Shown here piece after piece: positions 1 through 11,386 of a stretch of DNA of 64,000 bases; position 1 is the stretch's first letter; each line of letters starts with the position of its first letter. The notes beneath the pieces are model-generated. The model was not told the DNA's origin and made no database searches. It worked only from the letters and a program-made list of their open reading frames with translations. The position numbers were made by a program, and so were the translations under genes. Source of the stretch: Telmatactis stephensoni (taxonomy: Eukaryota > Cnidaria > Anthozoa > Actiniaria > Isophelliidae); contig JALIZF010001346.1 of the NCBI GenBank assembly GCA_029948255.1, positions 62,001 through 126,000 of the forward strand, given 5' to 3'.

Positions 1-1133
1 GTAAGATGAAAGGTTGGTCTTACTTATTATAAAATAAAATCTTGCGGCCAGTGGGTTTTGGGGATGTTACAGCTCAACCAAACGTCAGCATTTTCACATT
101 TCCGTGTTTTGAGCAAAATAACAATATGAACATTTCGCTATCTATTACGCTTTAAAAGGTATAGTTTTATGGATAATTTTGACTCAGAGTAAAACAAACC
201 TTCGTTAGGCTTACACCTGCAGCGATTTTCAAAATAATACGAACTCTGACCTCCAAACAGTCCGTTGGAATTTGGGTTTTCGCTTCCGCCCACTTCAAAC
301 ATACATACCCCAAAAATATTCATCAGGATCCCTAAAAACATACCAAATGACATAATATGATCTTTAAACGACCTGTAAAAGCTAAATGTGATTTTGGCAT
401 AAATAAAATCTTCGTATTTTTAATTTCTAAATTTGATTGACGGAAGTGATTAGAGCGAATTCGTATATCGCACTTTTACATGCTAATGAGCTCTGAATAT
501 TCTAATGAGCTGTACTACCTTGCGAAAACTAATACAAAATGATTTTAGAACACAATTAACTGCAAAATGTACGTAAAGGGAAATATAATCAGTTTTATTT
601 TCATTTTTCAAAGTCAGCTTTCCTTTCAGGGTTGGACAAAAAACAAGAATAAAAGCCAGTTGTCTAGAACTGTTCCAAGCTTAGATTTGCTCACACTGGT
701 TTACTGATCGACATTTTGCAAAAGCTGATTAACACTGTCCACTGGACATTACTTTAGAATTACTATTTTTGTTAACATGTATTTTTACGGTGTTTGGGCT
801 TTTTCCTTGTTCGTGCAACTCCAAACAGCTAATTAGAATATAAGACGAGCTCATTAGCATGTAAAACTGCGGTATACGAATTCGCTATAATAAACAAATA
901 TTCCAACGAACTTTTCAATGCGTGAGTTCGCATAATTTCGAAAATCGCTGTAAATGTTAGCTAATGTCTTGAAAAAATCGTATTTGATCAGAAATGAATG
1001 ATCTGGTATTGATTATAATCATTAACCCGATTCATAATCCACAACAATTCGTTTGCTCGTAACATCTCAAGATAGCATCATCACAAACATCAGTTAATAA
1101 ACAAAATACATTAAAATGAAATAATCTTGAGTG
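1..1133. repeat. Left terminal inverted repeat, interrupted by an insertion
   Basis: Positions 1-213 and 951-1133 together pair with 6685-7100. The copy differs by scattered substitutions and is broken by the 737-bp insertion at 214-950. It ends close to GAAATAATCTTGAGTG at about 1120-1133. Confidence 0.85.
214..950. mobile_element. MITE-like element inserted in the left TIR with TA duplication
   Basis: A 737-bp segment absent from the matching place in the right TIR. TA flanks it on both sides (212-213 and 951-952). Its ends are inverted: CAGCGATTTTCAAAATAATA near 219 against a matching CGAAAATCGCTG at 939-950. A second inner inverted pair lies at about 454-505 and 833-885 (GCGAATTCGTATA type). 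No coding capacity is visible. The left end has six extra bases (CACCTG) before the shared repeat. A TA target is typical of Tc1/mariner-like and some other elements; the family is not identified. Confidence 0.75.
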
Positions 1134-1459
1134 TAAATACAAGAAAACACAAACTAATCACGAAAAACCTTACCATTAGTTGGCTATAATTGACACAGTC
1201 AATCGTCCCTCGTGTTGCACGAACTGGCTGATCATCAGCTATCTTTTTGTTGGTTTTCTTGCATTTTTGATTGGTTTCATCGATGGCTATAAACAACCTC
1301 TTGTACATAAAGCATTCTCAAATATTCATCAAGTGTTAAAGCAGTAAAAAACAAGGAAAACTGCTCGAATCCTCCATCATTGTTCGAGTTATTGACATTA
1401 TAAAAGCTGAAACCGCTGACCAGCAAAATATATACCTAGCTGTCAAACACACGTGCAAA

Positions 1460-4400
1460 ATGGCGAGTGTTTGCTTTCACGCAGACGAAAATTGCGGCGA
1501 ATCTCGTGGAAAAACATCTCTTGTAAAATTAAGTGCATGTTATGATGATGTGAAAAGTCACCTTTTAGCATACCATTTGTCTAGAGATGACTTGTCAGAG
1601 CAAACGCTTATCCTGGCCAGGTCGGGAATTTTTGATGTAAAAGATGATGATGTAGCAAATTGGTGGGTTTGCCCACGACACAGACACAGTCTTGGAAAGT
1701 TTTGGCTTCCTAGTAAAAGATCGTGCAATATGCCGAATCACTGTGGTGCTCTTAAGACTTTGACAGGGAGAGATGTTATAACACTGGATCTCGCAATATG
1801 GGCACAAAAACTGTACGGTTTAAATGTGCAGCTTGGAGCACGTAAGTGAACTGTTGTAATTGGTGAGGATATCTGTAATACCGGGGTGTTCGCAAGCCGA
1901 GAGTTGACAGTTTTTGGTGATTCAAGTATTTTAGGCCTACTTTAGATTTAGTGCATGTGATATCATATTGCACGCAATAGGATCGTGTATATGTTAAATG
2001 GCGGGGCCTTTTCATAAAGGCTAGGGGCGTGGTAATTGAATCGAACATGTCAGTTATAATACTATTTTATAGTACGCATTTGCAAATGCCCGTAGTAAGA
2101 GGCGTGCTGTTGTTAGTTCGTAGTAATAATGTGGATTTGTTCCTCCCAGCTATATGCTGTCCATGTCGCAAAAAACTAAAAGCATCCAAGGCAAATAGCG
2201 AGCAGGCCGAATCTGTTGATTGTGACTCCTTGTACAGGTAATTGTTCATTTACTTAATAAATTATCAAATTTATTAAACCTAATCATACTTGTAGTGAGA
2301 CCAAATACAATAAATATTTGTTTTGAAAGTAGTTTTTCCTACAAACTAAAATAATGAAGAAATTTAAAAAATGCGCATGCGTGCTATGCCCAGTTATGTG
2401 GCACACAGTGGTTTATTGAGTGCTTTGTACTAATATATTTAAGGTTGCGCTTCAGCCAATCAAAGCGCATGTTATATACATTACAAATATTTATATAAAT
2501 TTTCACAAAAACTTATTGAATGCTTTGGTATTATCGGTAGCAGAAGTCCATAACTGTGTTTATCAGGTATTGGGGTTGTGTCCGATGCTACGCTTAAATG
2601 TTTTAGGACCGACTTTAATCAAAACTCAAATTGACATATTTTGTACAAGTAAACAATCACTAGAATATTAAAATTTCAGTTGCATTTTTTTCTTTATTTT
2701 TTCTCTTTAGATCAGCAAAACAATGTGCCGCTGAAGAAATCCAACAGACTTTACTCTCTCCATCGCCAGCCACACCTTTTCATATGAGAGAGCCAGATTG
2801 GCTCCCAGAGACACCCGACAACCTCGTTGATGAAAGTCTCACTACATTGAATGAATGTTTTTCGACATTATCAACTGTGCTACATACAAAAAGTGAGTTT
2901 ATGCCTCTCCAGTCCAGAATGACATCAAATTGGGACGATGCTTCTCAGAAAGAACGACAGCAATGCGTAAAGACAGCCAAGGCTGCTTGTGAGATGGTCT
3001 GTGATGTAATTGCTCCTAACGCAAAAGACGAACTCCTAAAGTACCTTAACGCAACTGAAGAAAATACGTCAGTTTCGAAGGAACTCGAACTTTTAATGTG
3101 GATATATAAAAACGCCTCTTCAAAATCTTTGAAAACACAAATACTCAGTATTTACGCCGACTGGTATCCTGTTAAATTTCTTATAAAACAACATGAAAAA
3201 TATGAAACGATTACCGAATGGCAAGTGAGAAAAGCTAAAGAACATGCAAAGAAAACAGGCCCAGGCATTCCTGTTGAGAAGCTTAATAGACACCGTGTAA
3301 GAGTAGATGTGAAGAAGGTAGATCACTTCCTGGGGTTTATAAACCGACCGTACTTTTATCAAGATGTGGCATTCGGCACTCGCAAGCTGAAATTAGAAAG
3401 TGGAGAAGTTCTTTCAATGCCAAACGTGGTACGAACTGTTACGAGATCAACCATTATTGCTCAGTATTTAAGTTTTTGTGAAGAGGAAGAAGTTAAACCA
3501 TTGAGCCGATCGACCCTTTACAGAATCTTAGAAGTAAGAAAGTCATCACAGCGCAAATCACTTCAAGGCCTCGATAATACAGCCGCTGACGGTGCATCTG
3601 CTTTTGATACTTTAGAGTCAGTTCTTGATCAGCTAGAGAAATCTGGAGCCTCCACTGAGTGGATCAAGACTACAAAAACAGCCTTGAAAGACAGCAAGAG
3701 GTATCTCAAAACCCAGTACAAAGTTAACTGTAGAGAGGATAGCAGCTGTGCTGATCACTGCTATGTATTCGCTTTAAGCGATGAAACAGACAAGGATTTT
3801 CAAAAAACCTGCCATAATGAGCACAACGCTATATGCAGCAATTGTGAAAGATTAAAAGGTGTATTTCAAGAAACCGAGAAAAAATGCCAACAAACCATAA
3901 GTGATATCGAGACTCGAGACGATTTACTTTACGATATACAGAATTCCAAAACAGCTATTGAAAATTGGAAGGCACACATTTTACGGTCAGAAAACCAAGA
4001 TCGAGCGAAACAAGATTGCTTAAAAAGCGTCGACGCGAATACCATAGTTATCTTGTTAGACTGGGCTATGAAATTCACTCAAGTTAAGTACCGCGAAAAA
4101 CAATCTGAGTGGTTTGGGAAGAGGGGTTTGAACTGGCACATCTGTACTGTTGTGTCTATGAATGATCAAGGTAAAAAAGAACTTACATCGTATGCGCACC
4201 TATTTGATTCTTGTACTCAAGATTGGTTTTCGGTCCTTTCAATCATTGAAAATATCCTGAGTACTCTCAGAGCCAAACATCCATCCATTTCCAAAGCGTA
4301 CCTCCGCTCAGATGAGGCGGGTTGTTACCACAACAACTTTATCATCGCTGCACTCAAAGATGTCAGTAAACGTGTTGGCATTGAAGTGGAACGGTATGAT

Positions 4401-5630
4401 TTTTCTGAGCCACAGCACGGCAAGGATTTGTGTGATAGAATACTATGTCCATTGAAAGCATCTATCAGGAAGTTCTGCAACGAAGGGAATGACATTACAA
4501 CAGCTGCTGAAATGAGAAATGCACTGAAAGAAAGGCCCGTTAAAGGTACAACTGCATCGGTGAACATTGTAAATACAGAAGCAAACGAGCTTGAAGTAAA
4601 GAGGATTCAACGTTTTAGTGCTTTACATAATTTCTGCTTCGAGGATAATGGCGTGCGAGTATGGAAAGCGTATGGTATTGGAGACGGAAAGTTAATTCCA
4701 TATGACAAGTGGCAAAGCAAACCACAAGGTCCCACTTTGCTTAAGGTGGAAAACGGGCAAGAATTCTTTCATCCATGTTCACAACGAGTTGTGAGAGAAC
4801 CCGCAGCTGAAGCAACTGAGAGTAGCACATACCAATGTCCAGAAAGTGAATGCTATGTCAGCTTTGAAAGCTTAGAAGATCTGGAAGTACACATTGAAAT
4901 TGGACAGCACAAGAAGCAAGAGGGTTTGTGTTTATATGATAAACTTAGACTTGATTGGGTCTCAAGGTTTACAGAGCTAACTCTTGAAGAAGATAATACG
5001 ATCAAACCACAATACCACAAGAATAAGGGAAAGTCAAGTTTGTCGAAGGGCTGGGCACTCCACAAATTAAAGGGCAGTGGCAAACGATTTTCCAAACAAG
5101 TCAAGGATTATCTTATTGCTAAATACGATCTGGGGGAAAAGACAGGGAACAAATGTGACCCCAAGAAAGTAGCAGATGATATGAGACATGCAAAGCTACA
5201 AAATGGAGACAGACGCTTCACAAGAGAAGAATGGCTAAGTGCAACTCAAATCAGGAGTTTGTTTTCTAGAATAACAGCTGCCCGTAGAAAGCAAAGTAAA
5301 CTAGGCACACAGATCCCTACCGATATTGATGATGATGACCTTGATGAGTGGTTGGAAGACGTGGAGGCGATTGAAGATGCTAATGAAAGAATAGCTATCA
5401 TGGACAGTGTCATAGCAGAAATAGCATTGCAACATCCAATTGTCTACGACACCTATGACCTATGCGAGATGCGCAAGAACAACGGAGTGAAAAATTTTAA
5501 TGTTAAGATGCTAAAAGAAATCTGCCAGGAACTGGAAGTACAATTAAAGTCCCGTGATACAAAGCCCATGATACTTGAAAAGCTCGAAGCTGAACTGTTA
5601 AAATGTACCTGTTGCTGTTCAAAAGAGTAA
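1460..5630 (+). CDS. Putative DDE-type transposase of unassigned superfamily, three exons, ~1129 aa
   Basis: Exons 1460-1841, 2150-2237 and 2711-5630 join in frame (phases 1 and 2) through GTAAGT and GTAATT donors and CCCAG and TTTAG acceptors. Only the last exon looks like a long ORF alone. The N-terminus has a Cys/His cluster (WWVCPRHRHSLGKFWLPSK, CNMPNHCG, then CCPCRKK across the splice) that looks zinc-binding. Candidate catalytic acidic residues sit in ILLDWAMKF (about residue 608), LRSDEAGCYHNN (about 690) and DFSEPQHGKDLCDRI (about 720). A C2H2-like finger (YQCPESECYVSFESLEDLEVH) follows near 865, and a SAP-like helix pair (LKEICQELEVQ) near 1090. Similar large proteins recur in cnidarian genomes as far as I recall; the transposase role is inferred from the TIRs and acidic motifs. 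The frame is intact, so activity may be recent. Confidence 0.75.
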
Positions 5631-5781
5631 AAAATATTCACAACCCAAACAGCTATAGAGTAAGCGAATAATTGAAAAAAAATTATTGAGAGATAGTTAA
5701 TAATATTATAATCGTATATACTGAACATTTTTTCTTCTTTCTACAAACGTTCTTCATTTCGGCAATAGCGGAGTTCGATAC

Positions 5782-6002
5782 ACTCATGTCGCTTTTGGGG
5801 GGGAGTCTTACCTTCCACAGTCTCCTGCTGACGAACCAGCTATGGTGGAAAACTTCGTACGCGTTTCGCCTTCTGGCCTCTTCAACGTTCTCTTCAACGT
5901 TGAAGAGGCCAGAAGGCGAAACGCGTACGAAGTTTTCCACCATAGCTGGTTCGTCAGCAGGAGACTGTGGAAGGTAAGACTCCCCCCAAAAGCGACATGA
6001 GT
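5782..6002. repeat. Near-perfect 221-bp inverted duplication (hairpin)
   Basis: Arms of about 105 bases, one running 5782-5888 and the other ending at 6002, are almost exact reverse complements (one G/C-run difference, 7 G against 6 C) around a ~10-base loop (TTCTCTTCAA). It lies 150 bp past the transposase stop codon. It encodes nothing convincing. It could be a fold-back element, a recent inverted duplication, or an assembly artefact at a palindrome. Confidence 0.9.
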
Positions 6003-6316
6003 ATTTTTTCTTCTATTTTATAGATTGGGTTTCCTGTGTTATTTTGCGTTTCCTGTGCTATGCTTTACTGGTCAGCGGTTTCTGTTGTACAGTAGCTGAT
6101 GGACCTGAAATAAGGATTTTTACGCATAATCGACAGCTAGCAAAACGTCGAAATGGCTTTTAAACACAAGAATGTATTTACCGCTAACATTTAGATGTCA
6201 AAACTAATTGAAACTGAGAAATAACGTAAATAATTCTTGATGATTTCGCTGATTGCCGAGTTGACAACACGATGGATAATCGATCGTTATCAGACAACTT
6301 ATGCTGGGTAAGGTTT

Positions 6317-6649
6317 CAAGGGCGGATTCAGGGGGAGGGTCGCGGGGGTCAGGACCCCCCGTGTTTATCAATGAATATGTCGTGAATTTGCGACAGCAGT
6401 AATTTTTTTTCTGTGAAAAGACTCACTTTTAACATTCATTGAAATATTACTAAGCAATGCCAACCCTCTACCCATTCAGTTATAATATAATATTTTTGTT
6501 TCTAATAAAAAGTGTTAAAAAATCACTAGTCTAAGCAATTAATGTCATATTTTCAGCGAGTTTCAATGGCTTAAGACCTTTTCGTTTGGGTTCCCTGTTT
6601 GTAAACGTCACGTGACCCCCACCTTTGAAAAATCCTGGATCCGCCCTTG
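6317..6649. mobile_element. Small TIR element (MITE) with AAGGGCGGATYCAGG ends
   Basis: Starts AAGGGCGGATTCAGG and ends CCTGGATCCGCCCTT, 333 bp apart. GGTTTC occurs directly before the left end and one base past the right end, a possible target duplication. There is no ORF. The ends resemble widespread hAT-type MITEs. Confidence 0.6.
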
Positions 6650-6684
6650 GGTTTCTTATGATTAGTTTCTGTTTTCTTAAATTC

Positions 6685-7100
6685 ACCCTCAAGATTATTT
6701 CATTTTAATGTATTTGATTTATTAACTAATGTTTTTAATTGCTATAATGATGCTATCTTCAGATTTTACGAGCAAACGAATTGTTGTGGATTATGAATCG
6801 GGTTAATGATTATAATCAATACCAGATCATTCACTGCTGATCAAATATTGATTTTTTCAAGACGTTAGCTAACGTTTAAGCCTAACGAAGGTTTATTTTT
6901 ATTTTGAGTCAAAATCGTCAAAATCAACCATAAAACTATACCTTTTTAAAGTGTAATAGATAGCGAAATGTTCATATTGTTATTTTGCTCAAAACACGGA
7001 AATGTGAAAATGCTGATGTTTGGTTGAGCTGTAACATCCCCAAAACCCACTGGCCGCAAGATTTTATTTTATAATAAGTAAGACCAACCTTTCATCTTAC
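6685..7100. repeat. Right terminal inverted repeat, uninterrupted
   Basis: Reverse complement of the left repeat, running without a break from CACCCTCAAGATTATTTC to CCTTTCATCTTAC. It serves as the empty-site reference showing exactly what was inserted into the left repeat. Confidence 0.85.
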
Positions 7101-7699
7101 CACAATGGAAATATTAACTTCATGCGAAGTCTAACTTTTGAGATTTAATTTTTTTCCTTCGACAATAATTTAAGAAACTGCGAACCCTCGATTTTCGTCT
7201 GCCATTGAAGATAAAATTTCTACATTTAGAAAATATTTTTAAAATTTTTGTAGATGTCTTGTTATTTGTGAGGTATAAAGCTACTATCGTGTGGAAGGAT
7301 TTAGTTTTAAATTCAATTTTGACAGAGCTACAGAGGTTTAAAATCAGTAAAAATCCAGAAATAAAAATCAGCCAAAATCATCAATTTGCCCCTAAACTTG
7401 ACCCCCCCTGTAACTTTGCGAGAATAATACAATACTAAAAACAAAATGCATTTTAGAATAATCCTATTAAAGGAAACTTTGCACACAAGTTTTGAAAGAA
7501 ATCTATTTCTTAAAAAAAAGTGGTCATGAGGATCTTAGGGAGACTGCCTCTTAAACGGCTACCCATGCCACGGGCCTATTGTTCTTGCTATCATTCTTAA
7601 CAGCATCGTTACTTAAAGTTCAAACCTCAATGCAAGTCTAGGACAGTCGTGCTTTATCTTACGGTATAAATCTTTATCTTACGGTATAAATATAATTAG
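7101..7699. other. Non-coding stretch right of the transposon
   Basis: AT-rich, with an imperfect duplicate of TCTTATCTTACGGTATAAAT near 7655-7690. No supported gene. Confidence 0.5.
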
Positions 7700-7945
7700 T
7701 TGGACAATTTGGAAACTTTGGGAAAGGCAAGCGAAAAGGACCTACGTACGGCAGGGCTGAAGATGGGCGATGTCACTTCAGTACGAAGAGTTCTACAAAG
7801 ATCAAACAACCTGAATGACAGCGGCATCGAAAATATGGAGACTCTTGAGGGCAAATTTCAGGATATGGAGACTCTTGAAGACAAAAGTCAGGACATGGAG
7901 ACTCTTGAGGACAAAAATTCTGATGCTAATAATTCTGTAAATTAA
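7700..7945 (+). CDS. Possible terminal exon with SAM-domain end and METLED repeats
   Basis: Open frame right after an AG (TATAATTAG), ending at a TAA at 7943. It begins LDNLETLGKASEKDLRTAG, which looks like the last helices of a SAM domain. Three near-identical ten-residue repeats follow (METLEGKFQD, METLEDKSQD, METLEDKNSD) with matching 30-bp DNA repeats. No ATG opens it, so it would be a 3' exon. Upstream exons were not found: the transposon at 1-7100 lies to the left. Could be chance. Confidence 0.35.
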   Translation: MDNLETLGKASEKDLRTAGLKMGDVTSVRRVLQRSNNLNDSGIENMETLEGKFQDMETLEDKSQDMETLEDKNSDANNSVN

Positions 7946-8513
7946 GTAAGATCTTTCCCGCCTAAAAGTTTTAGTTAAATATTAAACTACCGATTTCATT
8001 CGATATGTGGCCTCGTACTCGTGTGTTGAGTTTGTTGTGCATGGCGCATTTAAAATAAAGGTCACTTTTGCCCCATAAAGTGGGGGCAGCAAGCCCCTCC
8101 AAAACAGAGAAATGCCCCACCAAAAAAATGTATGCTGTTTTGTGTGTATGAAAATATAAAACTTTATATAAAATTTGAAGTAGAATTTAGCAATTCTTAC
8201 CTTTCTTAGCTCCATATTTTGAGCCAAAACATGCAATGAGCTAGTTCACATTGTTAAAGTGCAACTAACCCCCTATCATTTCCCATTTTGACAAAAAGTT
8301 TGAGCATTTCTAAGGACTTGTATGAAAAAATTATGTGATTTCAATGCGTTCTGTGAACTTTTGGAACAATTATAAAGTTTGGAGTTCCATGGAACACTTT
8401 CAAAAAACGTAAGCCTGGATACTCAGTAGAACTCTTGGTTGTTTCAAAACTCCAGCTTTTGTGCAAAACAAAAGAGTGTGTTGTCTACTACTGTTTAACT
8501 TCAGCCATTTTAT
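7946..8513. other. Non-coding stretch
   Basis: No supported gene. Contains a conserved-looking stretch GTTAAAGTGCAACTAACCCC at 8257 that resembles an element terminus, but no partner was found. Confidence 0.4.
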
Positions 8514-8845
8514 CACTATGCGCTTGTCCCGCCGGACAATGATTACGACTTGGAAAATGAAGCTGATCAAGGTCTTGGACATCTGACTGATAAACCGTTT
8601 GCAAATGGGAGAAAATACGTCGACAGTGGTTTTGTTCATGATATTCACGACAACAGAACCCCATAGAACTACTTTATTCGTGCTCACGTGTGGCCTTCGA
8701 TGCGAGGCGAACTTCCCCACAACGTTTCATTTACCATCTCAGCTCGAAGTGGAGCGGTACTTCATGCAAAATGAGGGCCATGTAAAGTATCTGCATTAGG
8801 GCATTGTGCCCATGCACTAGCAAAGAGTGTACATAGAATAAGGGT
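8514..8845 (+). pseudogene. YqaJ/SWIM-type protein fragment, frameshifted
   Basis: One frame reads YALVPPDNDYDLENE..., then GFVHDIHDNRTP, a stop, YFIRAHVWPSMRGELPHNVS and a short further stretch. After a frameshift at about 8770 it continues GPCKVSALGHCAHALAKSVH, a SWIM zinc-finger-like CxC...CxH pattern. This order matches the SWIM region found before YqaJ-like nuclease domains in invertebrate transposons. The nuclease part is missing. The opposed THAP-DDE pseudogene just to the right suggests both came from one ISL2EU-type element, a family known to carry a YqaJ nuclease as second protein. Confidence 0.6.
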
Positions 8846-8929
8846 AAAAAAAGAAAGAAAGATCCAAAGATCCCAATAAAAAAAAGAAATCATGTCTTAA
8901 TGTAATATATTTCGACCCAAGACCTGTAG

Positions 8930-10218
8930 ATTACCGAGAAATAACAGAATGACATCATATGGCTGGATGTGCTTTAAAATACCACTCTGCCTGAAGATTT
9001 CCACATCATTGATATCACCTTCAAACAGATCTGACACAAAGCATGATCCCCATTAGGGGTAACAGCTATAAGACATTTGAAGGTGTTAGAATGCTTGTAC
9101 TGGGAGTAGGTATTCCCTTGCTGAGCAAAATTCCTTGAAGTTTGTATTCTAAACTCTGTGCAGTCAACAGAACACCTCACTTCTCATGGTTTTGAAGACT
9201 TTTGGTAAAAATTTAACCAACAATTCCTTTCCAGGGAACATGACATACTCCATTTGTCTAAAAATTTTGTAGATCAGTTGAATAAATGTAGTGAAGATGT
9301 CTCTAACAGTTGTCTCTTTTATTGGTTGATCAGGAGTACTCAACAAAACAGCCAAAGTCCTTCTTGTGAAACCTGTTCATAGTCTCAGTAGGCAAATGTA
9401 AAGTTTCTCTTTAGATGACCATCTAGAAATAGTCTTGTAGGCTTGAATTTTTCTTGCACGAGCCTCTTTCCCCATGTGTTTTTTCTTATTAGAATAGCTC
9501 CAGTAGGATATTTTATCTAAAGGACAAATATCATTTAAAAATTCAAAGAGAACATCAAATTGTTCACATGTAAGTCTCACAGTGTTTCATATGGTCAGAA
9601 TTATCCTTGATCACTTCATAAGAATCATTGCTTTGGATTGTATTTGAAGGAGTGTTATCATTCAACAAAGAATTTCGTAGCATCATGGCGTCCAACATGT
9701 ACGAGAGTTTGTGTTTAGATACATTTGTTTGTGTCGACATTTCTCGTGTTTTCGGCTCATCAATAACATTATCAGCTGCTTTATTTTCGATTTCATTCTT
9801 TTCGTTGCGATCTTGAGACACGTTTGTCTCTATACATTCTGAAACGCGTCTTTGTTTGGCATCATGAACTTGAGATGACTCAGTCCGAAGGTCACTTTCG
9901 CTTTGATGCTTTCACAACCTCTTTTGGAGTAAGAGTTGCCTTCAAGGGAACATCAAACTCTTCTGTTGGCCCTCCTTCTCCCGGCCAGTGTAAGAAACAA
10001 ATATATGTGTGCTTTGTTACATTATCTAAAGTGAAAGCTTTACCTTGGCCACAAGCATTTACCCATCGTTGACACCGCTCGAGTCCTTGAGATTACTTAG
10101 GAAATGACAAAAATATTGGTTTTCCTTCGTCTAATCGTTTCTTTAGCGCCAGGTGAAGCTTACCAGGATAACGTGAATCACTTTTACACTCTCCCCAACA
10201 ACATTTGGTAGCTACCAT
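8930..10218 (-). pseudogene. THAP-DDE_Tnp_4 (ISL2EU-type) transposase, decayed
   Basis: From an ATG at 10216-10218 the minus strand reads a THAP-like start (MVATKCCWGECKSDSRYPGK), a stop, then RCQRWVNACG and TYICFLHWPGEG with the spacing of a THAP C2CH finger. Further down come a helical linker and an HTH-like region (LTCEQFDVLFEFL, CPLDKISYWS), then TTVRDIFTTFIQLIYKIF. A catalytic-like block [39 protein letters not shown] follows, typical of DDE_Tnp_4. At least three stops or frameshifts break it, and it is truncated after the second acidic block ([13 protein letters not shown]). Non-functional. Confidence 0.7.
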
Positions 10219-11040
10219 TTAAAGATTGGAAAATAACATCTGAGATTCCTCCTAGTTTGATTACTCGAATCAAGCTTGTTGTCCGACCCCAGCGGGGGTG
10301 GATTGCGTGACAAATCTATTTTTAGCTTGTCCGCGCAGCGCTATTGGAAATAATTTCAGTCCCCACCCCATTGAGATCGAAAATTGACTAATGCCCCACC
10401 CCCTGGTGCAAGAAGAAACTTCTAATCTCCCACTAAACCCCACCAGTGCCCTATGTTTCCCCGGGTTGGGGGGGGGGGCATTGACAAGTGCATAAGTGAG
10501 GGTTATCGGCCTTTATGTGAATATATTCACATGATATATTGGCAGAGTTCTTTCGACTGCTATCATCGAGTCTAGTCCACATGAAAGTCAACTAAACTTT
10601 CTCTAGAGCTGAGAGATCCAGAAGATTGCAATATATATTGCACTTGTGTTCCTCAATGAATTTATTAATTGCAGTGACACTCAAATTGCTGGTACAAAAT
10701 GTATTTATGTTAGTCGTGTTCCTCCTTTTGTTTTCTGTTTTGTCAAGTCTTAATGACTTGTTTTTGCACGTTTATATTAGCTCTTTTGTCTTTTTCACTT
10801 ATTTAAACTCTTGGGGTCTTTCATAATCCACTCTCAGAGCAACACACGGATCCTAGGTTGTTTCAGTCTTCGACACTCAATTCTTGGTTATAAAATTCTA
10901 TTCAACTACATGAATAGAAGTATTCTTATTGTTCTCCATTGTATTTTATTGCAGTCTATTGTTTTATCTCCCATTGTCGTTCTATTGTTAGTCGGACATG
11001 AATTTACAACCCAATTCTCTTCCTATCTCTACTTTATATG
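10219..11040. other. Non-coding stretch with low-complexity G run
   Basis: Contains a run of nine or more G near 10466 and C-rich repeats around 10370-10450. No supported gene; at the right end it probably runs into the DIRS-like element A. Confidence 0.4.
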
Positions 11041-11386
11041 AATATTTCATATTATTTTACAGGACAAGTTGCGCATTATTCCTAACAGCCAGCCTTTTAC
11101 TTCAATGACAAGTTCCTCCATATCTCCTCAAGATTTCTCCAATTTTGGTCCTTCAAAGTCAACAAAGCAGTCATTGAGCGATTCCTGCTTTGCCTGCGGC
11201 AGGAGTGGACACTGGAGGCGCGATTGTCCATACATCCAAGCTAGTTCCTCTTGCATCAGACCATCCATGCCTTATCGACAGTATTACGGTTCCAACAAAC
11301 CCTCAGGTTCCTCCGGCAGATATTAACTTCTCTGAAGATCCTCAGGTTAGTGAAGTTTTCACATGTACAGACTTAGATATTCCTTA
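11041..11386 (+). mobile_element. DIRS-like retroelement A, 5' half (split by BEL insertion)
   Basis: Begins near an intron acceptor (TATTTTACAG at 11062). It carries a gag zinc knuckle and the start of the overlapping polymerase frame. Reading stops exactly at the BEL LTR (11387). The sequence resuming after the second LTR at 51430 continues the same polymerase frame once a single CCTTA is kept, so the two pieces are one element. Confidence 0.75.
11069..11326 (+). CDS. DIRS-like A gag C-terminus with CCHC zinc knuckle
   Basis: About 85 residues ending in CFACGRSGHWRRDCPY, a CX2CX4HX4C retroviral-type knuckle, then a Tyr/Ser/Gly-rich tail. The +1 frame overlaps from about 11190 and leads into the polymerase, as in related elements (compare 18262-19008). 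Partial at its 5' end; the AG before 11063 suggests an upstream exon. Confidence 0.65.
   Translation: MRIIPNSQPFTSMTSSSISPQDFSNFGPSKSTKQSLSDSCFACGRSGHWRRDCPYIQASSSCIRPSMPYRQYYGSNKPSGSSGRY

Larger units (their letters stand above)
1..7100 (+). mobile_element. Long-TIR DNA transposon, superfamily unassigned, nearly complete
   Basis: The first ~213 bases plus 951-1133 are the reverse complement of 6685-7100, so the two ends form inverted repeats of about 400 bp. The outermost 23 bases (GTAAGATGAAAGG...) face CCTTTCATCTTAC at 7088-7100. Between them lies one intron-containing gene (1460-5630). The left terminus coincides with the window edge, so the target duplication cannot be checked; the right flank begins CACAATGG. 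Other elements are nested at 214-950, 5782-6002 and 6317-6649. Seen: TIRs and gene. Inferred: cut-and-paste transposon. I could not assign it to a named superfamily. Confidence 0.85.

Noticed and set aside
1425..1459. TATA box (AAATATATACC) as promoter of the transposase gene
   Set aside because: Placed only ~30 bp before the start codon in AT-rich DNA; too weak to list as a feature.
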